Source: Microcaldota archaeon
GTDB taxonomy: Archaea; Micrarchaeota; Micrarchaeia; Micrarchaeales; CABMGC01
Assembly (NCBI GenBank): GCA_028866975.1
Contig: JAGWHG010000002.1
Coordinates: 1 to 34,699 of the forward strand
DNA length: 34,699 nucleotides
Reading direction: 5' to 3'
Below the pieces are notes generated by a model. That model saw nothing but the letters and a program-made list of their open reading frames with translations, had not been told where the DNA came from and did no database searches. Made by a program: the position numbers and the translations under genes. Positions 7,961 to 16,347 of this stretch are shown here, piece after piece; within the stretch, counting starts at the first letter, position 1, and each line of letters opens with the position of its first letter.

Positions 7961-8320
7961 TCACTGCTGCATGGAATTGGATACCTGCGTAAGCTTTTCC
8001 CTTAGCTGCTTTTCCTTTGCCTTAAGGTCGCTAAGCTGCTTGTTCATTGACTGCATGCGCACTTCGCTCGTCTCTGACCTCTCGCCTATGGTTTTGAGGG
8101 CGGTGTCCTTGGTGGTTTCCACTATGACGCCGCCGACGGTTATGTATACCTTGCCGGTGGACTTGCCGACCTCGTCCTTTGCGGTTTCGAGCTCGTTCTT
8201 TTGCACCTGCAACTGTTCCGACTGCAGGCTAAAGGCCCTTATCTGCTCCTGCACCAGCTGGTAGTCGCGCAGCATCTTCTCTATTTCCTGTTGTGATGGT
8301 TTTGGTGTTTGCTCTGGCAT
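7961..8320 (-). CDS. pfdB: Prefoldin beta subunit
   Basis: Small coiled-coil chaperone subunit that, with prefoldin alpha, forms a hexamer delivering unfolded proteins to the thermosome. The 119 residues are an N-terminal coil (EIEKMLRDYQLVQEQIRAFSLQ), a central beta hairpin (GKVYITVGGVIVETTKDTALKTIGER) and a C-terminal coil ending SNSMQQ. The VYxxVGxxxVxTTKxxA hairpin is the diagnostic part. A TATA-like AGTATATT (8347-8354, minus strand) lies about 30 bases before the ATG, so it may have its own leaderless promoter inside the run. The N-terminal MPEQTPKP extension is short. No prefoldin-alpha gene is in the window. Confidence 0.9.
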   Translation of the reverse strand: MPEQTPKPSQQEIEKMLRDYQLVQEQIRAFSLQSEQLQVQKNELETAKDEVGKSTGKVYITVGGVIVETTKDTALKTIGERSETSEVRMQSMNKQLSDLKAKEKQLREKLTQVSNSMQQ

Positions 8321-8356
8321 AAAAACACTTATTATTGGGAGGAAAGCAATATACTT

Positions 8357-8581
8357 CTATCCTTTCTCGCTCTTCATCTCCTCAACGACCACGTCAGAGG
8401 AGTCCGTGTCCTTGAATAAATCGCTTATCAGGTTCTCTATTCCAAATTTCATCAGCTTGGCCTGGTACTTTGACAAAAAGACCTTCCTGCCAGCGACGTC
8501 CTTTATTATCACTGCACCGCTATCATCAATGGTAACGTAGATCGTCTCCTTGCTGTCATGGATTTTGTAGTATCTGGGCAT
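8357..8581 (-). CDS. Conserved-looking small hypothetical protein (74 aa)
   Basis: I do not recognise it. The protein starts MPRYYKIHDSKETIYVTIDDSGAVIIKD, a likely beta-rich N-terminal half, and continues with a helical AKLMKFGIENLISDLFK segment and an acidic tail (DTDSSDVVVEEMKSEKG). There is no membrane segment and there are no cysteines. Its start lies inside the end of the upstream gene (26-base overlap), so the pair is translationally coupled. It sits where other archaea keep small uncharacterised or KEOPS-related genes next to prefoldin-beta, but the similarity is of position only. Confidence 0.6.
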   Translation of the reverse strand: MPRYYKIHDSKETIYVTIDDSGAVIIKDVAGRKVFLSKYQAKLMKFGIENLISDLFKDTDSSDVVVEEMKSEKG

Positions 8582-8942
8582 TGGTCTCGCCGCATTCGAG
8601 TTCCTTTGTGTATTCTTTCCTCTCTGCTATTGCGCCATCCTTGTCGTATACGAAAAGTGTGGCCTTTATCGTGTATACGCTCGGATAGACGTCGTTTCGT
8701 GAATATATCTTGACCCTCTTCTCCTTTTGCGCCTCGACGCTTATTATCCCCACTAGGCTCTTTGCGGTCAGCAGGCTCTTGTCAGGGGCAAGAGAAAGCG
8801 GCATTGGCACCTCGTATACGCATTCCACCCAGTAGGGCTCCGTATCTGCCGTGCCGACTGCGATATTGAGCTCGAGTTCGTTGATGGTGAAAGCCTTTAT
8901 CTTGTCTGATGTCAGCGCAAGGGCGGCGTTTATCTCAGGCAT
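8556..8942 (-). CDS. Hypothetical beta-rich protein heading the leftward run
   Basis: I do not recognise a family. The start is set at the ATG at 8942, not the longer reading from 9005. The TATATAAA at 8965-8972 is 30 bases upstream of this ATG, so transcription should begin at or next to it (leaderless mRNA), and the 21 extra residues would lie upstream of the promoter. The 128-residue product alternates short hydrophobic strands (FTINELELNIAVGTAD, YWVECVYEVPMPLSL, SVYTIKATLFVYDKDG), which suggests a beta-sandwich. It has two cysteines and no signal peptide. First gene of the run that includes prefoldin-beta, DHH and Mre11-like genes. Confidence 0.6.
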   Translation of the reverse strand: MPEINAALALTSDKIKAFTINELELNIAVGTADTEPYWVECVYEVPMPLSLAPDKSLLTAKSLVGIISVEAQKEKRVKIYSRNDVYPSVYTIKATLFVYDKDGAIAERKEYTKELECGETNAQILQNP

Positions 8943-8964
8943 AGGGGTATTGAGGGTAATAGGA

Positions 8965-8972
8965 TTTATATA
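8965..8972. promoter_or_regulatory. Shared TATA box for two divergent transcripts
   Basis: TTTATATA on the plus strand reads TATATAAA on the minus strand. On the minus strand it lies 30 bases from the ATG at 8942 (leaderless spacing). On the plus strand it lies about 44 bases from the GTG at 9009, giving a leader of about 10-15 bases. It is the only clear TATA box in the spacer. Confidence 0.6.
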
Positions 8973-9008
8973 GTTTAATCGGTCAAGGAATGGATTAAGC
9001 GACATCTA

Positions 9009-9482
9009 GTGATATTCGTGGAGCTAAACGAGGCATCGCTCATAGAATCTGAGATAATGCTCAGGAACCTTAGGCTTACAAACGAGGTTCTGGAGACAAA
9101 GAGGTCCATTGCAAGATGGCTTGCGCTCTCCCTTGGCGTGATAAACCCGGGCGAGTCGCGCCTTAGCGCGGTTGCGGTGCTCGATGCTCTGATAAACTTC
9201 CAGTTCGTCAAGGCGACTGATCCGAACTACGATGACCTGGCTAGGTACATAAACGACAACTGGGAGGCCATGAACGAAAAGACGCTGAGATACCACCTGC
9301 TCAAGCTAAAGAACATGGGGCTCATAGAGAACAGCAAGGGCAAGTTCTACTTCAAGCCCCCAAGCAAGGGCAACAAGTATGATGCGAGCGCCTGGGCATC
9401 GACACTCTTTGAGAACGAGCACAGGCAGATAGCCACCAAGATCGAGGATGTCATACGCGAACTAAAGAGCAAGGTGCAGTGA
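9009..9482 (+). CDS. Winged-helix DNA-binding hypothetical protein
   Basis: Unrecognised 157-residue protein. The C-terminal half has a helix-turn-helix and wing, NEKTLRYHLLKLKNMGLIENSKGKFYFKPPS, around residues 93-123. The N-terminal half is helical (IESEIMLRNLRLTNEVLETKRSIARWLALSLGV) and probably mediates dimerisation. The start is a GTG at 9009, with an in-frame GTG at 9018 as alternative; no ATG fits. It is four bases upstream of the large surface protein and shares its strand, so it may be a regulator transcribed with its target. It has no membrane segment or cysteine. Confidence 0.7.
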   Translation: MIFVELNEASLIESEIMLRNLRLTNEVLETKRSIARWLALSLGVINPGESRLSAVAVLDALINFQFVKATDPNYDDLARYINDNWEAMNEKTLRYHLLKLKNMGLIENSKGKFYFKPPSKGNKYDASAWASTLFENEHRQIATKIEDVIRELKSKVQ

Positions 9483-9486
9483 TTAG

Positions 9487-11121
9487 ATGAAGAACGAATG
9501 GATAATCTGGATATTACTGGTAGTCGTCATAGTGGCTGTGGCACTCTACTTTAGGCTGTATGGCAACCAGACCGTGTCTGTGTTCGTAGGGATCAATAGC
9601 AGCTACGTAACCGCAAACACGCTCTATCCGTTCCAGAAGGTGGTGCTGCCGATATCTGTAATGAACACAGGGGGCAGCAACATAGTGAGCATGCTCTTTT
9701 CGGTCTCGGCAAACGGCAATTTCAGCAACACCTACCAGTTAACCATACCGCCAGGCAAGATCGCAATATTGCATTACAACTTCACCCCATCTCTGCCAGG
9801 GACGTATAAGGTATCCGTAGTCGCAGATCCTGCGCACGTCTTTAGCATATCAGACATTGCCTCTGCAGGCAACAGCACCACTGTAACGATACAGCAGCCT
9901 GCAAATGCTGCGCCCTACACGCTCTTGCCAAAAGGAAATATAACAAGCTACCAGCTATCGAATAACAACAGGGCAGGACTTATCAGTTCGGATTACCTGG
10001 TGGGCACTTACAACCTCTACGGCTTTGCTTCCAGCGGCTTGAACAACGGCTTTATCGGCTCGATACTAAACATCTCGCAACAGTATGTGATGAATGTTTC
10101 ATCTGCAAGCGCAGACTATGGCAATGGGGGCTTTGCCTCTTCCACATGGATCAGGGGGTATGTCTCGCCGACAATAGTAGGCGTGGCTGCGCTTGGCAAG
10201 GGGTACAAAGTTACCAACTACACGATTGCGCAAAGGACCGTAACGCTTGCAGCGGTGCAGAATTCCACAACGCTGTGCAGCTGGTACGATTCGGGTTGGA
10301 CAAAGATAGTGATATACCATAACTCTTCATCATCGTGCCTTAGGATATACAACGGCACGATAAAGACGCTCAACGCAACTTTGGTGCAGCCAAACTCAAC
10401 GATGTATGGCAAAATGGCGCTGGCAAATGCAACGCAGCTTGGCAACTATACCTCATATTCGGGCAGCGGGACTGCGTACTCTAGAATGTTCCTGCTCGGC
10501 ACGCAGATAATTGCGCCAAAAGTGAGCACGGGCAACATCGGCTCGACCACATGCTTTGGAGTGCTCAGATCCGGCAATAAAACGAGCTATTGCAGCACCT
10601 ACCTTGTGCCTGCAAACGGCACGATTTCAGGCATTGGGCTTGTGCGCACAACATCTTACATAGGCAGGTACAACGTGAGCGTATTTTCGCTTGTCAACAA
10701 CTCGCAGCTTCTGTCTGCTGCGAATACCGCAGGTCAGCTGATAAGCGGCTTGGGCCTCAACGGCTCTTCTGCGTCCTTCTCAAACGGCTTTAGCAACACA
10801 TGCAGTTTTGGCAATGTGCTATCGTGCAGCAATGCGCAGTTCTACAACGGCACGCTGAGCCTGAAGATAACAAATGATTTGAATAGCACAATAAAGCTCA
10901 ATTCGCTGCTGTGCCACACGGCAGGCGCAGGCAACGTCACCAGGCTTTCCGACGCCTTGGCTCCTGGGAATTCTTTGAATGCGAGCACAAAGTGCTACAC
11001 CCTTGGTAGCGTGATAGAGGGCATACCGCTCAATCTCAAGCTCAACTTGGTGCTCAATTACACTGAATCGAATTCTATAAAGATGCTTAACGGGAATGCA
11101 ACTGTAAACATATTCTCGTAA
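9487..11121 (+). CDS. Large extracellular protein with one N-terminal membrane anchor
   Basis: A 544-residue protein with a hydrophobic helix at residues ~5-22 (WIIWILLVVVIVAVALYF) after MKNE, then an entirely soluble Ser/Asn/Thr/Gly-rich region. This fits a type II-like anchor or uncleaved signal with the bulk outside the cell. More than twenty N-x-S/T sequons are scattered through it, compatible with archaeal N-glycosylation. Residues ~25-140 (VVLPISVMNTGGSNIVSMLFSVSANG, IPPGKIAILHYNFTPSLPGTYKVSVVAD) read like a CARDB/Ig-like sandwich. Later parts contain spaced cysteines (LCSW, SSSCLRIYN, TTCFGV, SYCSTY, NTCSFGNVLSCSN, LLCHTAG, TKCYTLG) that could form disulfides. An S-layer-associated or pilin-like function cannot be decided. 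Confidence 0.7.
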   Translation: MKNEWIIWILLVVVIVAVALYFRLYGNQTVSVFVGINSSYVTANTLYPFQKVVLPISVMNTGGSNIVSMLFSVSANGNFSNTYQLTIPPGKIAILHYNFTPSLPGTYKVSVVADPAHVFSISDIASAGNSTTVTIQQPANAAPYTLLPKGNITSYQLSNNNRAGLISSDYLVGTYNLYGFASSGLNNGFIGSILNISQQYVMNVSSASADYGNGGFASSTWIRGYVSPTIVGVAALGKGYKVTNYTIAQRTVTLAAVQNSTTLCSWYDSGWTKIVIYHNSSSSCLRIYNGTIKTLNATLVQPNSTMYGKMALANATQLGNYTSYSGSGTAYSRMFLLGTQIIAPKVSTGNIGSTTCFGVLRSGNKTSYCSTYLVPANGTISGIGLVRTTSYIGRYNVSVFSLVNNSQLLSAANTAGQLISGLGLNGSSASFSNGFSNTCSFGNVLSCSNAQFYNGTLSLKITNDLNSTIKLNSLLCHTAGAGNVTRLSDALAPGNSLNASTKCYTLGSVIEGIPLNLKLNLVLNYTESNSIKMLNGNATVNIFS

Positions 11122-11130
11122 AGTCCCAAC

Positions 11131-13908
11131 ATGAACGACGTTTACACCGCCTTCCTAGAGGAATTTGGAAGGCTCACTGCAATACAGGAAAAAGCCATAC
11201 CGATAGTTGAACGCGCAGACAACTGCCTGATAACTGCGCCGCCGGGCAGCGGCAAGACAGAGGCTGCGATCCTTCCGGTGCTTAAGCGGATTGTTGAGGA
11301 CAAGAACAGAAAAGGGGTTAGCGCGCTTTACATAACGCCGCTTCGGGCGCTGAACAGGGACCTTCTCAAGAGGCTTGACGCACTCTGTGGAAAGTTTGGG
11401 GTGCGAGTGGAGGTGAGGCACGGGGATACCCCCCAATCACAGAGGACAAAGCAGTCGAAAAATCCGCCGGACATACTCATAACGACGCCGGAGACGGTTC
11501 AGAGCATACTTATGACAAAGCTGCTTTATGGCGCACTAAAGAACCTCAAGTCTGTGATAGTCGACGAGGTACACGAACTCTACTATAACAAGCGGGGGGC
11601 GCAGTTCTCGATAGCAATGGAACGGCTTGTAGAGATTGCCGGCGAATTTCAGCGGGTTGGAATAAGCGCAACAATAGGCGATGCAGGCGAGGCGGCTTAC
11701 TTTTTGTGCGCAGGCAGGCCGTGCGACATAGCAGAGGCAAAGAACCTCAAGGAGTTTGCCATCAGCATCTCGATGCCCAGGTCGCCAAAGAAGGATTATG
11801 CAGCATACGCCGAAAAATTCTCGCTGGATGGCCAATCGCTTGCAAGGATAGAGCATATCGCAGAGAGGATTAAATCTTCCAGTGCTGCGCTGATCTTTGC
11901 GAACACCAGGCAGGTCGTGGAGTCGCTTGGCAACAAGCTGCTTGCGTTCGATAAAGTTGTCGATTTTGGCGGTATTGGGGTGCACCACAGCTCCCTAGAC
12001 AAGGAGGAGCGGGTAATGATTGAAAATTCCTTCAAGGAAGGCAGGATAAGGTCGATAATAGCAACAAGCTCGCTTGAATTGGGCATCGACATCGGCAATG
12101 TGGATTTTGTGGTTCAGTACGGCTCGCCTAGGCAAGTAACAAGAATGGTACAGAGAATGGGGAGAAGCGGGCATAGGGAAAGGCAAATCGCTCGCGGAGA
12201 GATAGTGGTTGCAAGCGCAATTGACGCTGTCGAGGCGGCGGCAATCATAGAGCTTGGCAGGGAAGGGGTCTTGGAGAGGCGCGCGGTGCAGGAGAATCCG
12301 CTCGACGTGCTGGCCAACCAGGCGAGCGCAATCGCGCTGGAGTACAAGGCCATAGATGCAGATCGGTTTTTTAGGATTGTCAGGCGCTCTGCGTGCTTTT
12401 CCAAATTAGAAAGGGCAGATTTTAATGCGTTGCTTGCTTTCGCTGCAGAGCAGCGGCTAATCAGATTCGATGGCAAGACGATATCTGTGGGGGGCAGGAC
12501 AAGGCGGTACATAATAGAAAAAATAAGCGTGATACCGGACTCGATTCGGTTCAGCGTGAAGAATGCTGCGACAAATAAAATAATCTCCAGCCTTGACGAG
12601 GGCTTTGTGTACAACAACATAGAGGAGGGCACCACCTTCGTAACGAAGGGGCTTGTCTGGAAAGTGGTAAGCATTGAGGAGAATGTGATTTTCGTTGAAC
12701 CCAGTGCAGAAATAGAGGCGTCGATACCGGACTGGGAAGGCGAGGACATACCGGTTTCGCACAAGGTCGCAAGCCGCGCATTTAGCTTCTTCGAAAGAAA
12801 GCGGCTTGCAAAACTAAGGGAGCTAGTTGATGCAAACTCCTACAACGCAGTTTCAACGATAGTGGAAGAGCAGAGCAAGTACTTTGCTGTTGAAGAGAAT
12901 GTGATTTTCGTTGAGGAAACTGACGAGCGCGCAGTCCTGTACACAGGGCTTGGAAAACTTGCCAACGATTTCTTCGCAAAGGTGGCTGGCGCCCTCATAT
13001 CGGCGGAGATAGGGCGGCACGTTCTGACCAAAGCGACTCCGTATGCGGTCATAGTAGAGTATGAGGGGGCTCAGAGGACGCCGAATCTTGCAAAAGTTGT
13101 CGACACATTCAAGCAGTACAACATCATCAAGCTGCTGCAGAGCAGCGACTTCGTTGCCGGGTTTGACATGTTCCGATACAAGTTCGTTCAGACGGCGAAG
13201 CTCTTTGGCATAATAGAGAGGAATGCAACGATAACTCGGAGCACGGCGATGAAGCTGATATCGTTCTACAAAGATTCCCCGGTGTTCTTAGAAACTGTTA
13301 GGGACCTTGTCAATAATTATTTCGACATAGAGAGCGTGCTTGGGCTGCAGAAAAAGCTGCGCGACAAAGAGATTAGGCTTGCGTTCTGCAAAAGCTATGG
13401 ATCTGCGATACTTAACGAGATGCTAAGGGCAGCGTACTTCTATCGGGAGCTGCTCAATCCCCTTGTCCCGTCGAGCACGGAGATTGAGGAGTTTGCTGCA
13501 GGACTTATGAAAAAGGAGGCAATGCTCGTGTGCACCTACTGCGGGTTCGAATTTGTAAGAAAGATTGGCGAGTTTAGGGAGCATGAGCGAATAAAGTGCC
13601 CAAATTGCAAGAGCCCGATGATAGCTGTGAACGCCGAAGGCTACAATGAAGTCATAGAGAAGCGCAAAGAGGGCGCAAGGCTGAGCAAATCAGAGCAGGA
13701 GACCTATACAGAGGCGATAAGCAGCGCCAGCCTTGTTGAGGCGTACGGCCTGCGTGCGCTTCTTGCGATGGCAACTTATGGCGTTGGGATAAAGACGGCC
13801 GCAAGAGTCCTAAAGCTCCTCAGAAAAGAGACCAATGCGTTCGTTGTAGACTTAATAAGTGCGCAAAAGCAGTTCATCAAGACGAAGAAATATTGGGCAG
13901 CAAGATGA
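11131..13908 (+). CDS. Lhr-like superfamily 2 helicase
   Basis: A large ATP-dependent nucleic-acid helicase. RecA domain 1 has the Q-motif-like TAIQEKAIP, Walker A APPGSGKTEAAILP (about residue 38), ITPLRALNRD, the DEVH box (VDEVHELY) and motif III GISATIG. RecA domain 2 has ATSSLELGIDIG and motif VI QRMGRSGHRERQ, the Lhr form. A winged helix and the Lhr-core region follow. Near the C-terminus CTYCGFEF and KCPNCKSPMIAV form a four-Cys zinc ribbon. The octapeptide EENVIFVE occurs twice, about 70 residues apart, encoded by an identical 20-base stretch (12679-12698 and 12895-12914). Lhr proteins unwind forked DNA or RNA-DNA hybrids in repair. The stop codon directly touches that of convergent gyrA. 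Confidence 0.88.
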   Translation: MNDVYTAFLEEFGRLTAIQEKAIPIVERADNCLITAPPGSGKTEAAILPVLKRIVEDKNRKGVSALYITPLRALNRDLLKRLDALCGKFGVRVEVRHGDTPQSQRTKQSKNPPDILITTPETVQSILMTKLLYGALKNLKSVIVDEVHELYYNKRGAQFSIAMERLVEIAGEFQRVGISATIGDAGEAAYFLCAGRPCDIAEAKNLKEFAISISMPRSPKKDYAAYAEKFSLDGQSLARIEHIAERIKSSSAALIFANTRQVVESLGNKLLAFDKVVDFGGIGVHHSSLDKEERVMIENSFKEGRIRSIIATSSLELGIDIGNVDFVVQYGSPRQVTRMVQRMGRSGHRERQIARGEIVVASAIDAVEAAAIIELGREGVLERRAVQENPLDVLANQASAIALEYKAIDADRFFRIVRRSACFSKLERADFNALLAFAAEQRLIRFDGKTISVGGRTRRYIIEKISVIPDSIRFSVKNAATNKIISSLDEGFVYNNIEEGTTFVTKGLVWKVVSIEENVIFVEPSAEIEASIPDWEGEDIPVSHKVASRAFSFFERKRLAKLRELVDANSYNAVSTIVEEQSKYFAVEENVIFVEETDERAVLYTGLGKLANDFFAKVAGALISAEIGRHVLTKATPYAVIVEYEGAQRTPNLAKVVDTFKQYNIIKLLQSSDFVAGFDMFRYKFVQTAKLFGIIERNATITRSTAMKLISFYKDSPVFLETVRDLVNNYFDIESVLGLQKKLRDKEIRLAFCKSYGSAILNEMLRAAYFYRELLNPLVPSSTEIEEFAAGLMKKEAMLVCTYCGFEFVRKIGEFREHERIKCPNCKSPMIAVNAEGYNEVIEKRKEGARLSKSEQETYTEAISSASLVEAYGLRALLAMATYGVGIKTAARVLKLLRKETNAFVVDLISAQKQFIKTKKYWAAR

Positions 13909-16347
13909 TTATTGCGGCTGTGGCGTTGGCACTGGCTCTGCTTCATCGATTACTCTTGCGTCCACGACCTTTGCGCCAGGCTCCACCTTCATCAGGCGCA
14001 CTCCAGATGCTGCCCTGCCGGTTATCCTGATCTCATCGGCATTGAACTTTATCGTCACTCCTCTGGAATTTATCAGCAGGACCTTGGACTTGCCGTGGAC
14101 GAAGATCGATTTTGCTATGTCCCCGGTCTTTTGCGACACCTTTAGGTTTATGACCCCGCTTCCGCTCCTGCTCTGGTCTCGGTATTTTGTGATCTCTGTG
14201 AGTTTGCCGTAGCCTTTCTCCGTAACGGTGAGCAGATAGCCGCTCTCTTCTGCCGGAATTATGTCCTTTGCAACGTCCTCTGCGCCAAGCCGGATGCCGC
14301 GCACGCCCATTGCAGCCCTGCCGATCGGCCTGACATCGGCTTCCTCAAACTTTATCGCCTTGCCGCGCTTGGTCGAGATGACGATGTATTTTTGCGAGGT
14401 GTAAACCTGCGCGTCAGCGATAGTGTCGCTTGGATTGAGGCTTATTGCCCTAACTCCCGTGACCCTTGGCCTTGCAAACAGCTTGGCCACGGTTTTCTTT
14501 ATCAGGCCGTGAGTGGTAAGGAACACGATCTTCGACTTCTCAAAGTCCTTGATGCTAAAGAGCGTGACTATCTTCTCGTCCTTGAGGTTCAGCAGGTTTA
14601 CGATTGCCTTGCCCTCCGCGTACCTGCTCGCCTCAGGGACCCTATACGCCTTGAGCCAGTACGCCCTCCCTTTATCCGAAATGCAGAGGAGGAAGTCCTT
14701 GGTCTTGCATGAGACAATCTGCTTTACGAAATCGCCTTCCTTTAGGTTTATCGCAATGACCCCTCTGCCGCCGCGCGCCTGCTCTTTGTAGACTGCAAGC
14801 GGCATCCTCTTCACATAGCCGGTGTTGGTGAATATGACAGAGACTCTTTCCTCCTGTATGAGATCTTCATCGGTTATCTCGATGCCGGCATCGTGCTGCT
14901 GCAGCTCTGTCCTTCTCGGCCTGCCGTACTCCTTCTTTATCGCCTGCGTCTCATCCTTTATTATGCCGTCGATCTTCTTTGGATCTGCAAGGACCTCGGT
15001 GTAATACTTTATCTTTGCCTCTAGCTCCTTTCTTTCATCTGCAAGCGAGTTCGATTCGAGGTTTGTGAGCTTGCTGAGCCTCATGTCTAGTATTGCATTC
15101 GCCTGCTTTTCGCTGAGCGAGAAGTTCTTCATGAGCGCAGACCTTGCCGCCGCCAGTTCCTTGCTCTCCTTTATGGCCTTGACCACATCGTCTATGTTCT
15201 CTATGGCAGTTATGAGCCCCTGCACTATGTGGTGGCGGTCCTTTGCGATGTTTAACTCGAATGTGCTCCTCTTGCGCACCATATCGCGCCTGTGGTCGAT
15301 GAACGTTGTGATAAGCTGCAGTATGTTGAAGCTCTTGAGCCTGTTGCCTACGACCGCAAGGTTGATTATCGGGAATGTCGTCTCCAGCTGGGTGTGCTTG
15401 TAGAGCGAGTTGAGCATTACCTCGGGTTGCACGTCTCCTCTGAGCTCTATAACTACGCGTATGCCCTCCTTGTCGCTCTCATCTCGTATGTCGGTTATGC
15501 CGACAAGCTTCTTCTCTTTGACAAGCGAGGCGATCGTCTGGATGAGCGTCGATTTGTTGACGTTGTAAGGCAGCTCACTTATGATTATTGCGCCCTCCTT
15601 CTTGTCGATCTGTGTCTTTGCCCTTATCGTGACCTGCCCCCTTCCGTACCTATAGCCGTTTGTTGTGGTCTCCGAGATTAGTGCGATGCCGCCAGTTGGG
15701 AAGTCCGGGCCCTTTATTATGCCCAGAATGTCGTTTACGCTCGCTTCGGGGTTGTCCAGCGAATAAGCAACGGCGTCGCACACTTCATTGAGATTGTGTG
15801 GCGGAATGCTAGTTGCGACGCCCACTGCAATTCCGTATGAGCCGTTTACGAGCAGGTTCGGGACCTTTGCCGGAAGAATCTCTGGCTCTTGCTCCGTATT
15901 ATCGAAGTTCGGAATCATCTGGGCGGTTCCTTTTTCCAGATCCGCAATCATCTCTTCTGAGAATTTTGTCAGCCTCACCTCGGTGTATCGCATTGCTGCA
16001 GGGGGATCGCCGTCGACCGATCCGAAGTTTCCCTGGCCCTCTACAAACAGGTGGTTCATTGAGAAATCCTGCGCCATTCTGACTAGTGAATCATAAACCG
16101 CGATGTCTCCGTGAGGGTGGAACTTACCTATCACCTCTCCGACAATCCTCGCGCTCTTCTTTGTCGGCTGGCTGTGGACATTGTTGATGTTATACATCGC
16201 ATAGAGCACCCTCCTCTGAACGGGCTTGAGCCCGTCGCGCGCATCGGGTATTGCCCTGCCTATGATTACGCTCATCGCATAATCGATGTAGCTGGATTGG
16301 AGTTCGTCCTCTAATTTAACAGGATTGATTTTGCCCATTTTGACCAT
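13909..16347 (-). CDS. gyrA: DNA gyrase subunit A
   Basis: Cleavage-religation subunit of the bacterial-type type IIA topoisomerase that introduces negative supercoils. The catalytic Tyr is Tyr121 in AMRYTEVRLT. The region equivalent to the quinolone-resistance segment reads HPHGDIAVYD, with Ile82 where the Escherichia coli enzyme has Ser83. The C-terminal DNA-wrapping domain carries a GyrA-box-like QARGGRG near residue 525, which argues for gyrase rather than topoisomerase IV. At 812 residues it is full length. M4 is an alternative start. It abuts gyrB with no spacing and no clear ribosome-binding site, so it depends on coupling. In archaea gyrase is regarded as acquired from bacteria. Confidence 0.95.
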   Translation of the reverse strand: MVKMGKINPVKLEDELQSSYIDYAMSVIIGRAIPDARDGLKPVQRRVLYAMYNINNVHSQPTKKSARIVGEVIGKFHPHGDIAVYDSLVRMAQDFSMNHLFVEGQGNFGSVDGDPPAAMRYTEVRLTKFSEEMIADLEKGTAQMIPNFDNTEQEPEILPAKVPNLLVNGSYGIAVGVATSIPPHNLNEVCDAVAYSLDNPEASVNDILGIIKGPDFPTGGIALISETTTNGYRYGRGQVTIRAKTQIDKKEGAIIISELPYNVNKSTLIQTIASLVKEKKLVGITDIRDESDKEGIRVVIELRGDVQPEVMLNSLYKHTQLETTFPIINLAVVGNRLKSFNILQLITTFIDHRRDMVRKRSTFELNIAKDRHHIVQGLITAIENIDDVVKAIKESKELAAARSALMKNFSLSEKQANAILDMRLSKLTNLESNSLADERKELEAKIKYYTEVLADPKKIDGIIKDETQAIKKEYGRPRRTELQQHDAGIEITDEDLIQEERVSVIFTNTGYVKRMPLAVYKEQARGGRGVIAINLKEGDFVKQIVSCKTKDFLLCISDKGRAYWLKAYRVPEASRYAEGKAIVNLLNLKDEKIVTLFSIKDFEKSKIVFLTTHGLIKKTVAKLFARPRVTGVRAISLNPSDTIADAQVYTSQKYIVISTKRGKAIKFEEADVRPIGRAAMGVRGIRLGAEDVAKDIIPAEESGYLLTVTEKGYGKLTEITKYRDQSRSGSGVINLKVSQKTGDIAKSIFVHGKSKVLLINSRGVTIKFNADEIRITGRAASGVRLMKVEPGAKVVDARVIDEAEPVPTPQPQ

